Positions 34,628 through 43,476 of a stretch of DNA of 64,000 nucleotides are shown here, one piece after another. Position 1 is the first letter of the stretch. Each line of letters starts with the position of its first letter. Both the position numbers and the translations under genes were made by a program. The stretch is from the NCBI RefSeq assembly GCF_028767185.1, contig NZ_JARACK010000009.1:62001-126000 (forward strand), written 5' to 3'. The DNA comes from Mangrovimonas aestuarii (GTDB lineage Bacteria; Bacteroidota; Bacteroidia; Flavobacteriales; Flavobacteriaceae). Under the pieces are notes generated by a model. That model was given only the letters and a program-made list of their open reading frames with translations. It did not search any database and was not told where the DNA came from.

Positions 34628-34738
34628 TTCTTACTAAGTTATAATGATATAACAGTTAGGGTGGATAAAAATTAGAGATAAATAGATTATCTCCCAAAAA
34701 AATCAATTGAAATGCAGATATAGTAGTTCTAATGTAAA

Positions 34739-36577
34739 TCAATAGGTGAGATATACCCATCCATTGATTGGTTTATAATTAGGGTCGTTAAGGTAAAGCA
34801 CATAAAAATAGGTGCCTACGGGTACCAATTCATTTTGACTGCCTATTCCTCGATTTGCCCTACCATCCCAATGATTATTGTTATTACCTTCAAAGATAAG
34901 TACTCCATATCGGTTATAAATAAGGAGTTGGTGCTCTTCAAAAATGTTATAAAGACCTTGTATGTTAAACCAATCATTGTACGAATCATTGTTTGGAGTA
35001 AACACTTCTGGTATTGTGGGTGGACAATTCTCTATCAAAAGGTCAAATTGTGCAATTTCATAACAGATGTCTGTGAACAATTTTATCGCTATTGTTTGGG
35101 GAAAACTTATATTTTGATAGTGGAAAGGGTTTGTGATTTCATTGGTGTCGCCTTCAAGATCTTCCAGACTAGGGTAAAAGCTGTAGTCGTTGTATAGTGA
35201 CATATTAATATCATTAAGTCCTTCCCATAAATTAAAGTGAGCTGTATTATATCCTTCGTCGCAAGCTGTAAGTGAGGTAAGCTGAAAGGGAGGAGGAATA
35301 TTAATGAGACTAGTACTTTGGGAATTACTGTTGTTGTTTTCGTTAATTTCGGTTACAGTACTTTGTCCGGAACCATTATCATCTACATGAACCACTACTG
35401 TAAAATCACTTTCAACTGAAGATGGAACTGTAATGGTTGTGATATGCTGTTCTAACCCATCAATGGGAAGAGTGTTAAAAGTGGCATCTGTTCCTACTAG
35501 TTCTCCTTCAATGTAAATGGCGATAGGGGTATTTGCCGGAAGTGGGTCAGTAGCATTGGTATTGTAAATAGTGTATTCCAATTCAATTACTCTACTTCCA
35601 CAATCTAATGGGACGTTGTCAATTTGAACAGTGGCATCAGGTAATTGACTATTAAGTACAGTAATAATATTGTTTAATATAATGAGGTCGGCTAAAAGAT
35701 TGCCATTGGCATCGTAATCTCCAGTAGTTAATTTTATGGTTGCCGATGTATCTCCTATATCAATGTTGTTTTGAATATTGTACACGTCTAGGTCTCCATT
35801 GTAGAAAGTTGAGGAGTTTGTAAAACTGTTTGTACCATTGAAGGCGTTGTTGGCAGGGTTTAATGGAGGGTTTGAAAGTATGTTTCCATTTAATAAGAGC
35901 GATTCTCCATAATTTAAGTTGGTATCACCTTCCCATGCTAAAAAACCAATTTTCGCTCCTTCGTTATCCAAAACATTAATATTGTCCAGTATAATTGTTT
36001 TTTCTTGGTTATTTCTGTTGATTATGTCCAACCCCTGAAATAAACTAATTTGGTTGAGTGGTAAGTTTTCATCTTCATAAATGAGATAAACACTCCATCC
36101 AGCAAAATTTGTTCTGTTATTACAGTATCCTGGATTTGAAGCTAGGGCTTCAGAAATATCGAGTTCTGAAAATTCATAGGTTGTATTGCCTAAATCGGTA
36201 ATTAAGTCTGTAACATCAGCGTAACAAGAAAAATAATTCAGTGTTCCATAGTTGGAGTCATCATAGTTTACGTAATAGGCTTGAGCAGCAGTTACAATAC
36301 TGTCATTTAATTTTACATTTTCGTCGGCTTGGCCTGATCCAGCCCAATAAAGGTAGGCTGCTACAATGGTTGTGTTTTCAGGGAGCTCTAATGTGGCTTG
36401 GGATGATGGTAGGATACTACAAAAGCCTTGATCTAAATTATTCTCATTAATATTCAAGGTGTTGCCAATTGCCAAATAATCATAACGACCATTAAATTGT
36501 TGAAACAATTCAATGCTTTGTGCTTGTGCCTTTAAATTGCAAAAGATTATTAGGATGACAGATAATACTCGAACCAT
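34739..36577 (-). CDS. T9SS type B secreted protein with CARDB-like domain
   Basis: 612 residues. Signal peptide 1-19 (LKAQAQ). Residues about 20-320 form a beta-rich domain resembling DUF3344-type secreted domains (AAYLYWAGSG, CYADVTDLI, FAGWSVYLIYED, FQGLDIINR). Residues about 325-430 look like a CARDB/Ig domain (IELEYTIYNTN, VTEINENNNS). One copy of the repeat module found in the neighbours follows (LTACDEGYNTAHFNL), then the CHU_C type B sorting domain (EVFTPNNDSYNDWF, IYNRYGVLIFEG, HWDGRAN). The tail GWVYLTY replaces the more common FSLIR-type ending. Middle gene of three T9SS genes. Confidence 0.9.
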   Translation of the reverse strand: MVRVLSVILIIFCNLKAQAQSIELFQQFNGRYDYLAIGNTLNINENNLDQGFCSILPSSQATLELPENTTIVAAYLYWAGSGQADENVKLNDSIVTAAQAYYVNYDDSNYGTLNYFSCYADVTDLITDLGNTTYEFSELDISEALASNPGYCNNRTNFAGWSVYLIYEDENLPLNQISLFQGLDIINRNNQEKTIILDNINVLDNEGAKIGFLAWEGDTNLNYGESLLLNGNILSNPPLNPANNAFNGTNSFTNSSTFYNGDLDVYNIQNNIDIGDTSATIKLTTGDYDANGNLLADLIILNNIITVLNSQLPDATVQIDNVPLDCGSRVIELEYTIYNTNATDPLPANTPIAIYIEGELVGTDATFNTLPIDGLEQHITTITVPSSVESDFTVVVHVDDNGSGQSTVTEINENNNSNSQSTSLINIPPPFQLTSLTACDEGYNTAHFNLWEGLNDINMSLYNDYSFYPSLEDLEGDTNEITNPFHYQNISFPQTIAIKLFTDICYEIAQFDLLIENCPPTIPEVFTPNNDSYNDWFNIQGLYNIFEEHQLLIYNRYGVLIFEGNNNNHWDGRANRGIGSQNELVPVGTYFYVLYLNDPNYKPINGWVYLTY

Positions 36578-36645
36578 TTGTAATAAAATTGCTTAAAAGT
36601 ACAAATTTTCAATTGATAGTAATAGAATACACCTAATCAAAAAAT

Positions 36646-39600
36646 CTAACGGATTAATGAAAAATGTGATTTGTATACCCGTCCGTCTTCAAGGGTCACA
36701 ACAAACCAATAATCGTCTGCGGGTAATGGTGTGCCATTATAAGAGCCATCCCAACCTCGACTCAATGGGTCTACCTTGGTGATGAATTTACCATAGCGAT
36801 TAAAAATATAGATTTTTGAGTTGGATTGAAATTGGGGCGTTATACCGTAAACCTGCCAATAATCTTTAGTCCCATCTTGGTTAGGCGTGAAAAACTTTGG
36901 GAAACCTATTACAGAAACAAGTTGCTCTACAAGACCACAGTCGTTTTCAATGTCCTTAACGTAAACGGTGTATATACCAGGGGGAACATTTGTAAATGTA
37001 TTGCTGTCCTGAAAAGGAACTACCACCAAACTACCTAAGAATAACGCGTATTGATATTCACCTTCTCCAGAGACAAAAACTGTTACTGTATTATTTTGTG
37101 AGGCATCATGAATTTCAATTTCATCTATTTCAGCTAATCCAGAAGGCTCAACAACTACCGTTCTGTTAGAAGAACAACCTTCCACACTTGTAATTGTTAC
37201 GGTGTAGGTTCCTGTTTCGTTCACTTGAATTTGGGAAGTCTGTTCGCCAGTAGACCAATGATAATAATAACTGTTAGGAGCGTTTGAAATACCTCCAGTT
37301 AAAGTGATGGATGCAGGATAATGATTAAGGCAATAATAAACGGTTTCCTGTTCAATTACATTTGGTAGTTTGTGCACTACAAGTGTGACTTCACCAATTC
37401 CAAAACAAGCATTATCATTTTCTGCTCTAACGTATATTGTTTGTTCATATGCGATAGTATTGGTAAAAGAAGTTGTTAAAGGGTTTATCTCTAGAAGTGC
37501 ATGGTCATAAGTTTTATACAAGGTTAGTTCAAGCTGGTTGGGAAGGTTACTGTTAATGTTGTTTAAAGCCTCATTGAGGTTGAAAATATGAAAACCATCT
37601 TCATTGCCGTCATCATCACATACTTCTAGTGAAGTATCTGGAATAGCTGTTGTGCTCACCTCTAGTTTCAATTCGGCTAGGTTAATACAGCCAGTAATGT
37701 TATCAATTACTTGTGCATATAAAATTTGAGGGTTTTGTGAGTTTTGATAACTATTTGGCGATACTGGATTGGATTCTGATAGGAAATCAAAAAGGGAACT
37801 ATAATAAACAACCGAAATGTTATCGATTCCCGCTGTTATTTCCTCTTTCGACTGACTAAGGTTAAAAATAGTGATGCTATCAGAGTTACCATCTTCATCA
37901 CACTGTATAAGGGTAGTATTAATGGCTAGAGGTATAGGGTTAACTATAAGGTTAAATTGTGAAGTAATGTAACAGTTAATATTATTTTTGTTTTCTAATC
38001 GAAAATATATGATTTCCTCAAAAGGTGTTAGGTTGTAGTAACTATTTGGTAGTGGATTAATTTTGTTTTCGGCATCTTCAAAAGAGCTGTGATAGCTAAC
38101 TTCGAATTCCAGAGGGTTCAACCCATTTAAAATTTGACTATTCCAAGCTGAAAGATCAACTGTTGTTTTTCCATTAAAACTATCATTGTCTGTGTTGTCA
38201 TCGCAGACTTCAAAGTCAGGAATATCGTTGGTGAGCGGTGTTTGAAATACGCTTAGGTAAAAGGAGGTTGTGTCAAAGCAATTTGAATTTCCATTGCTTT
38301 CTATTCGAGCAAAGATCTGCTGTGGGTTTTCCGTATTTGTGTAAATAGCAGAGATTTCATTAGTGTTGTTTTGAGCATTTTCAAGCGATTCAAAATAACT
38401 CACATTACAATTAGTTTGACTGCCTATAACTTCTGAGTCTTTCAAGCTAAGATCAAAAGGGAAATGGCCATCATTGTCATCATCACATGCCTCAAATGTT
38501 TCTGGAGTGTTAGCAATGGGAATATCGAAATAAGCAACATATGCTTGCCCTTCTATTATGCATTGTTCCCCATTATTTGCTTCAATATATACTTGATAAT
38601 GTCCGCTTTCATCAATAAAAAGGTCTTGATCTGTTTCGGGAAGAGGTGATCCGTCAAGCATCCAGGTATACGTAGCGGTTGGAATATCTTCTGCGTTTAA
38701 AATGTAAGTGTCTCCTTCACAAAGCGCTAAATTAATGTTGCTAACACCGTTGTTTATAATGTCTACTTGTGTATTGAACAGGGATTGAATAAAAGGAGGA
38801 AGTCCTTGGGCTGAAAAACCAGGAGATACACTTATGGCATTGTGTTGGTAATCACAAAGTGCTCCAGCTAGATTTGGGTTGTTTATCACTCCAAGAAAGG
38901 GTAGGCCTTGGTTATAAGTTGCACTAAGGGCTCGATATATTTTACCATCTGGCCCCAATTGAAGACCTCCTCTGTATAGCTGACGTGTTTCTACCTCAAA
39001 TTCTGATGTTTGTATAAGAGGGACGCTTAAGTCGAATTGAGTTAATGTTGAGCTGTGAACAGCAGGATCTGTCCCGTCATCTACGTTTACATCGTTTGAA
39101 GAATGAACGTATAAAAATCTGCTGTCAGGAGAGAATTCAATACCATAGGGTTTATCGTTAATCGAGTTAATGGCAAGAGAAAGTTGGTTGCTGACCAGCC
39201 CAGTTTCAACATCAAAATCATATAGAAACAAGCCATCGGTTACATTGGCATTTGCAAGTTTTGTACCATCGGGAGAAAGTTTTAAGTATCCTCGCTGGTC
39301 ATTAATGTTCAAAAAGAAGTTTGAAGAAACCGAAGAGGAGTTAACTCCAGAAGCTGTTACTTGAAAAGCATGGAACGTGTTAAAGGTATTGGAGGTGCCA
39401 TTGACAGAAGCAAATGTTATTACCCAAACCGACTCATCACTACAGTCTTTTAAAACGGCAGATATCTTTTCTGAGCATAAGGCAAGCAAGTTTATGTTTT
39501 TTGTTGTTACTGCTCCTAGTCCTCCATTTAACGAGATGTCTACTATTGAATAGTTTAATCCAAAATTTTGCCCATCTACGCCATTGTCTACAGTAAAAAT

Positions 39601-39939
39601 GTAATATAAATTATCATCTTGGGGTTTAGGTACAATAATAGCCGATTGCGTACTTGAAGAATCTCCAAATAAGCCAAAACCATTGGCCATTACGTTATGG
39701 TTTTTATTGTAAACTACAGAACCATCTGTGTAAAACAATAGTTCTCCATTTCCATTGGAGATGGAAGTACAGCCTTCGTTAGTAGATAAAACTCCATTTG
39801 TCATCGTTTCTACTGTACCTAATGCCTGGTTAAAATGTATTCCTGCACCATAGCCAAAATACCAATTGGCAGCTTCTTCTTGGGAAAAACAAGAACCAGT
39901 AAATACGAAAAGGAATAGTAGAAAGAGGTGTTTAATCAT
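36646..39939 (-). CDS. T9SS type B secreted protein with beta-propeller-like N-terminus
   Basis: 1097 residues. Signal peptide about 1-19 (GSCFSQ). Residues about 20-385 are a WD40/propeller-like region starting with NWYFGYGAGIHF and GELLFYTDGSVVYNKNH, and containing LKLSPDGTKLA and EFSPDSRFLYVHS. An Ig-like stretch follows, then four copies (about 480-862) of the C-D-D-D-x-D-G module found in the 1620-residue neighbour, a further Ig/SprB-like part, and a CHU_C type B domain (FFTPNQDGTKDYW, FNRYGKFI, WDGSYNGTPLPADDYWF). It starts 28 nt after the ABC permease stop, so it may be read from the transporter promoter. Confidence 0.92.
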   Translation of the reverse strand: MIKHLFLLFLFVFTGSCFSQEEAANWYFGYGAGIHFNQALGTVETMTNGVLSTNEGCTSISNGNGELLFYTDGSVVYNKNHNVMANGFGLFGDSSSTQSAIIVPKPQDDNLYYIFTVDNGVDGQNFGLNYSIVDISLNGGLGAVTTKNINLLALCSEKISAVLKDCSDESVWVITFASVNGTSNTFNTFHAFQVTASGVNSSSVSSNFFLNINDQRGYLKLSPDGTKLANANVTDGLFLYDFDVETGLVSNQLSLAINSINDKPYGIEFSPDSRFLYVHSSNDVNVDDGTDPAVHSSTLTQFDLSVPLIQTSEFEVETRQLYRGGLQLGPDGKIYRALSATYNQGLPFLGVINNPNLAGALCDYQHNAISVSPGFSAQGLPPFIQSLFNTQVDIINNGVSNINLALCEGDTYILNAEDIPTATYTWMLDGSPLPETDQDLFIDESGHYQVYIEANNGEQCIIEGQAYVAYFDIPIANTPETFEACDDDNDGHFPFDLSLKDSEVIGSQTNCNVSYFESLENAQNNTNEISAIYTNTENPQQIFARIESNGNSNCFDTTSFYLSVFQTPLTNDIPDFEVCDDNTDNDSFNGKTTVDLSAWNSQILNGLNPLEFEVSYHSSFEDAENKINPLPNSYYNLTPFEEIIYFRLENKNNINCYITSQFNLIVNPIPLAINTTLIQCDEDGNSDSITIFNLSQSKEEITAGIDNISVVYYSSLFDFLSESNPVSPNSYQNSQNPQILYAQVIDNITGCINLAELKLEVSTTAIPDTSLEVCDDDGNEDGFHIFNLNEALNNINSNLPNQLELTLYKTYDHALLEINPLTTSFTNTIAYEQTIYVRAENDNACFGIGEVTLVVHKLPNVIEQETVYYCLNHYPASITLTGGISNAPNSYYYHWSTGEQTSQIQVNETGTYTVTITSVEGCSSNRTVVVEPSGLAEIDEIEIHDASQNNTVTVFVSGEGEYQYALFLGSLVVVPFQDSNTFTNVPPGIYTVYVKDIENDCGLVEQLVSVIGFPKFFTPNQDGTKDYWQVYGITPQFQSNSKIYIFNRYGKFITKVDPLSRGWDGSYNGTPLPADDYWFVVTLEDGRVYKSHFSLIR
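37353..38499 (-). repeat. Four C-D-D-D-x-D-G modules in the 1097-residue T9SS protein
   Basis: Approximate bounds. Each module opens with an acidic loop (ACDDDNDGHFPFDL, VCDDNTDND, QCDEDGNSDS, VCDDDGNEDGFHIFNL). The same module occurs eleven times in the protein at 29765-34627 and once in that at 34739-36577. Confidence 0.75.
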
Positions 39940-39967
39940 GTTATTGATAGGCTAGCTATCAAATATA

Positions 39968-40792
39968 TCATAAATCTCTTTTTTTCAATAATTCATACGA
40001 CGAAAAGACAAAAACGGCAGTCCAAAATAAAACAATGGTAATTTCGCTCCAATGTACAGCATAATCGTACACCATTTCTGTTTTATCCGGGAATTTAGTC
40101 ATAATAACCCTTTGAAATGGTTGATCTATCAGTTTGTACATGGATTTTAAGGGAAAGAAATTCTGGATTTTTTCGGCAGTGTCGCTATCTAGCTTCCATG
40201 CCATAATACCGTAGGCAACCCATTCTAAAATGTAAAGAATGAATAAAAAAGCTAATGCAAAGGCCGAACGTTTTACCAACATTCCAAAAAACAAACACAA
40301 ACTAAAAAAGCCAACTAGTTTTATGAAATAACTAAATATAAAGTTGGTTTCCCTTAAAATAATACTAGCCTCGTTATAACTCGAATAGTAAAGACCAATG
40401 GCTAGTGAAATCAAGGTGATTAATACTGTGGATACTAGCGAAAAGAAAACAATTGTGTAAAACTTTGATAGAATAAACTCCTTTTTACTTAAACCATCAA
40501 TAAGGTTTTGTTTTAAAGTGCGGTTGCTATATTCGTTACCAATCATACTCACCACAACTATGGCGAAAAAAAATTTAAACTGAGAAGCAAAAAAAGTAGT
40601 AATGTGCCAAATGATAGGGAAGTTAAAAATTCCCAATTCACCTAATTCGAGTGTAAACAGGCCAAAAAAGTTAATTTTAAATGATGATAGAAGAATTACA
40701 AAAAACGGTAGTACAAACGAGACGAAGATGAGAATCTTGCTTGTCCGATTTAATAATAATTTCTGTAATTCCAGATTTAAAAGGCGTATCAT
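39968..40792 (-). CDS. ABC-2 type transporter permease
   Basis: 274 residues with about six membrane helices and no large extracytoplasmic domain. The cytoplasmic motif GNEYSNRTLKQNLIDGLSKKEFILSK after the second helix is the typical ABC-2 coupling segment. It follows its ATPase by 8 nt and precedes the first T9SS gene by 28 nt. Paired with that ATPase it forms an exporter of unknown cargo. Sequence differs clearly from the NatB-like permease at 12593. Confidence 0.9.
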   Translation of the reverse strand: MIRLLNLELQKLLLNRTSKILIFVSFVLPFFVILLSSFKINFFGLFTLELGELGIFNFPIIWHITTFFASQFKFFFAIVVVSMIGNEYSNRTLKQNLIDGLSKKEFILSKFYTIVFFSLVSTVLITLISLAIGLYYSSYNEASIILRETNFIFSYFIKLVGFFSLCLFFGMLVKRSAFALAFLFILYILEWVAYGIMAWKLDSDTAEKIQNFFPLKSMYKLIDQPFQRVIMTKFPDKTEMVYDYAVHWSEITIVLFWTAVFVFSSYELLKKRDL

Positions 40793-40800
40793 GAGGCAGT

Positions 40801-41697
40801 TTATTTATTGTCGGTTAGTTGTAAAAATTGCTCTTCTAGGCTTTCCTTGCGTTTTACTATATGAGATAGTACAATACCTTGGTCGAACATATATTTATTG
40901 AAATAATCAGCTTCCATAGGTTCATTTAAAAAAGCTGTGATTACTCCATTTTTAGAGTTTATCTTACTAAAAGAAGGGTTTTTTTCAAGATGCTTTAATA
41001 AAGTTTCTCGGTCTTTGCACTTTAGTTCAAAAAAGCCATGACTCGAAATCATTTCATCCACTCTACCCGAATAAAGCTTTTCTCCTTTACGGAGTACTAC
41101 AACGTGAGAGCATACTTTCTCCACTTCGTCTAAAAGATGTGAAGCCAATAAAATGGTCGTGCCTTGAGCTGCAATTCCTTTTATAATTTCTCTAATTTGA
41201 TGAATTCCTTGAGGGTCTAGACCGTTTGTAGGCTCATCAAGAATAAGTATTTCTGGATCGTTTAATAGAGCAGAGGCAATAGCTAAGCGTTGTTTCATAC
41301 CAAGCGAATAAGTTTTAAACTTACTGTCTTTCCTTTCCAAAAGTCCAACCAATTCCAGTTTTTCGTCAATTTTAGAAAAGTCGACCTCCTTAATTTTACA
41401 CACCAGCTTCAGGTTTTGCTCTGCTGTCATATAAGGGTAAAAGTTTGGTCGTTCAATAATTGCGCCTACTTTTTTCAAGGCATCATGAGTGGAAATTGAG
41501 CCATCAAACCAGTGAAAATCTCCTGATGTTTTGTTTACAACATTAAGTACTATACCTAACGTTGTGGATTTGCCACTTCCGTTAGGTCCTAAAATGCCGT
41601 AGACATTTCCCTTATTTATTGTAAATGAAAGATTTTGTACAGCCTTTACATGACCGTAATGTTTTGTAAGGTTATTGATGGTTAGGATTGGCTCCAA
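40801..41697 (-). CDS. ABC transporter ATP-binding protein
   Basis: 298 residues. Walker A GPNGSGKST (about 39-47), signature in YSLGMKQRLAIA, Walker B LILDEPTNGLDP, switch His in LASHLLDE. A C-terminal extension of about 80 residues is typical of ABC-2 (CcmA/YxlF-like) ATPases. First gene of a run with the permease and perhaps the three T9SS genes. The LSGGQ serine-leucine-glycine core is conserved, unlike the LSKGM in the ATPase at 11664. Confidence 0.93.
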   Translation of the reverse strand: MEPILTINNLTKHYGHVKAVQNLSFTINKGNVYGILGPNGSGKSTTLGIVLNVVNKTSGDFHWFDGSISTHDALKKVGAIIERPNFYPYMTAEQNLKLVCKIKEVDFSKIDEKLELVGLLERKDSKFKTYSLGMKQRLAIASALLNDPEILILDEPTNGLDPQGIHQIREIIKGIAAQGTTILLASHLLDEVEKVCSHVVVLRKGEKLYSGRVDEMISSHGFFELKCKDRETLLKHLEKNPSFSKINSKNGVITAFLNEPMEADYFNKYMFDQGIVLSHIVKRKESLEEQFLQLTDNK

Positions 41698-41793
41698 AAT
41701 AGTACGTTTTTTTGGTTGTATAAATGTGACGACCGTAAATAGGATTTGTTACAATTCTATTTTGTTATTTAGGTTTTGGAAAGTTACAAAAAC

Positions 41794-41826
41794 AAAAAAG
41801 CATCCTTTAAAAAGGATGCTTTTGTA
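41794..41826 (-). terminator. Terminator after the pRiA4b-like gene
   Basis: 12-bp stem (41797-41808 with 41811-41822) with a T-run on the minus strand; ends the tsaC-cca-ctaA-pRiA4b transcript. Confidence 0.82.
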
Positions 41827-41846
41827 TTTGGATGTTTGCTATAAAG

Positions 41847-42365
41847 TTAATTCCAGTTTTCGTCGAAGTCGAAATTATCATAATCATCTACATCAAATTC
41901 GTCTTCAAACTCATTGTAGTCGTCATCAAAATCCTCTGCTTCAAAGTTTTTTTCTGGAGCGGTATCTGGAATTTGCCCATGAACATACATTAGGTTTGGA
42001 TAGTCTGCACCTTCAGCTTCCTCAACAATTTCAGCCAATTCAACAAAGAATGTCCACATACTTAGAAAATCGTAAACATAAATCAGCTTGGTTTGTTCTT
42101 CATTAAGTGTGTCCTGAAGTGTTGTTTGACTCATTAGTCTTGCAGGAGCATTACCTTCACTCATGTCGAACAAAGAGATCTCCTCGCCTTGGTTCCATTC
42201 ATCATCACTTAAATAAAAAGAAGCCATTTCAGAACCATCGAATCCAAAGGATTGGGTAATGACATTGTGAAGGTCTTCTAATGTATCGGTTTCACGGATT
42301 TCAATATCGCGGAAAATATCGTCTTCCGTATCGTTATCCAGTACTATTCTAAATCTGTAAATCAT
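41847..42365 (-). CDS. Plasmid pRiA4b ORF-3-like (IS1096 passenger TnpR-like) protein
   Basis: 172 residues from the ATG at 42365 (MIYRFRIVL); an upstream in-frame Met would overlap ctaA and lacks family resemblance. The N-terminal part matches the pRiA4b ORF-3 family: IYRFRIVLDN, TLEDLHNVITQSFGFD, HLASF-like MASFYLSDDEW, and LIYVYDFLSMWTFFVEL. The last 35 residues are extremely acidic (Asp/Glu with Phe, Tyr, Asn). Despite the family name, no transposase or repeats are nearby, so this is a resident gene. The function is unknown. Last gene of an operon with ctaA, cca and a tsaC-like gene. Confidence 0.83.
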   Translation of the reverse strand: MIYRFRIVLDNDTEDDIFRDIEIRETDTLEDLHNVITQSFGFDGSEMASFYLSDDEWNQGEEISLFDMSEGNAPARLMSQTTLQDTLNEEQTKLIYVYDFLSMWTFFVELAEIVEEAEGADYPNLMYVHGQIPDTAPEKNFEAEDFDDDYNEFEDEFDVDDYDNFDFDENWN

Positions 42366-42387
42366 TGTTGTATATTGAGCTGCAAAG

Positions 42388-43428
42388 TTACAAAGATTGT
42401 AATTTCTTTTGGTTAACAAAAGCCTCTAAAATAATGTAAAACTGTACACCGAAAAGAATAGAGGCCAAAACCAAATGGATGGTCTGCGAACCGAAAGGAA
42501 AATGGAAATAAGCCATTGCTATACCTGATAGAACCTCAAAAGCTAGGAGTAACAATACTGTGTTTAGTTTATTAAATCCTAGTTTGTGTTTTCTATGAAG
42601 AATGAAAGCCCAAAGATTTACTAATAGAACTAGGATAGAAAAGGAGCGATGTACATAAAACTCAATTGTAGCTTCGTTTAACCAAAGTTCTGGATTCTGA
42701 TCGCCTAAGAGTTTTACTTGCTCGTCAATAAACTGGCGTACCTGAGTTCCTATGATAATTTGAATTAAGGTAAGACCAAATGCAATTAACAACAGGTTTT
42801 TAAATCGGTTTGGGACTGCTTGTAATTGATTCAGAGGTTTGAAAATAAATATGATATAAAGAATTACAGCTACAATGGCAAGAGCCATAACCATGTGAGT
42901 TGTAATTTTTAGTGGCGCTAAGTTAGAGTCAACAACCGTTTTTCCGAGCCAAGCTTGGAAGCCCATTCCAATTACCACCAACCATGATAATATTGCTATA
43001 GTTTTGTTTTGTTTCCAATAGTATAGTGAAGCAATAGCCATAAGTAAAGTTGCTAGTCCCGCAAGAGCACCAAAAAGGCGATTGATGTATTCTACCCATG
43101 TGTGAACAGGGTTAAAAATAGCATAATCATGCTTGGTGTATGTTTCCCAATTAGAAGGTGAATATTGATCTGATGAGGTGAAGCTTTTAGTAGCTACTTT
43201 TAAGCTTTCGTCAAGGATTATAACTTGTCCTTTTTTATATTCATGGCTAGGGAGCCATTCTAATTGAGATTCTTCTGTTGGTGGAACAAAATAGCCAAAA
43301 CACTTAGGCCAATCTGGGCAGCCCATACCGCTACCAGTCATCCTAACTACAGCGCCGGCAATAATCACAAGGTAGGTAAGCACCAAAGTGATTTTTGCAA
43401 TTTTCAGAAAATTTTCTTTAAGTTTCAA
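42388..43428 (-). CDS. ctaA: Haem A synthase (COX15/CtaA)
   Basis: 346 residues, eight membrane helices. It oxidises the C8 methyl of haem O to make haem A for cytochrome c oxidase. Conserved features are GAVVRMTGSGMGCPDWPKCFG in the first helix and loop, and the four haem-ligand histidines in HTWVEYINRL, TTHMVMAL, VHRSFSIL and TIHLVLAS. GCPDWPKC carries the two loop cysteines of the type with a redox pair. The gene is third in the operon, 48 nt after cca and 22 nt before the pRiA4b-like gene. Confidence 0.94.
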   Translation of the reverse strand: MKLKENFLKIAKITLVLTYLVIIAGAVVRMTGSGMGCPDWPKCFGYFVPPTEESQLEWLPSHEYKKGQVIILDESLKVATKSFTSSDQYSPSNWETYTKHDYAIFNPVHTWVEYINRLFGALAGLATLLMAIASLYYWKQNKTIAILSWLVVIGMGFQAWLGKTVVDSNLAPLKITTHMVMALAIVAVILYIIFIFKPLNQLQAVPNRFKNLLLIAFGLTLIQIIIGTQVRQFIDEQVKLLGDQNPELWLNEATIEFYVHRSFSILVLLVNLWAFILHRKHKLGFNKLNTVLLLLAFEVLSGIAMAYFHFPFGSQTIHLVLASILFGVQFYIILEAFVNQKKLQSL

Positions 43429-43476
43429 TGTGAAATATTATTGATTGTTCGAGGGGCTATTGTTAATTATTATTTT

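Noticed and set aside
34835-35197. 120-codon plus-strand frame within the 612-residue T9SS gene
   Set aside because: The T9SS frame continues through it with a strong CHU_C signature; the opposite frame has no domain.
30470-38499. CRISPR-like repeats
   Set aside because: The periodicity exists at protein level (85-95 codons per module) and is not an exact DNA repeat with spacers.
41847-42365. Mobile element suggested by the IS1096/pRiA4b name
   Set aside because: No transposase, inverted repeats or target duplications nearby; the gene sits in a tidy housekeeping operon.
42366-42419. Longer N-terminus for the pRiA4b-like protein, overlapping ctaA
   Set aside because: The MIYRFRIVL start at 42365 fits the family; the extension is unlike any family member.
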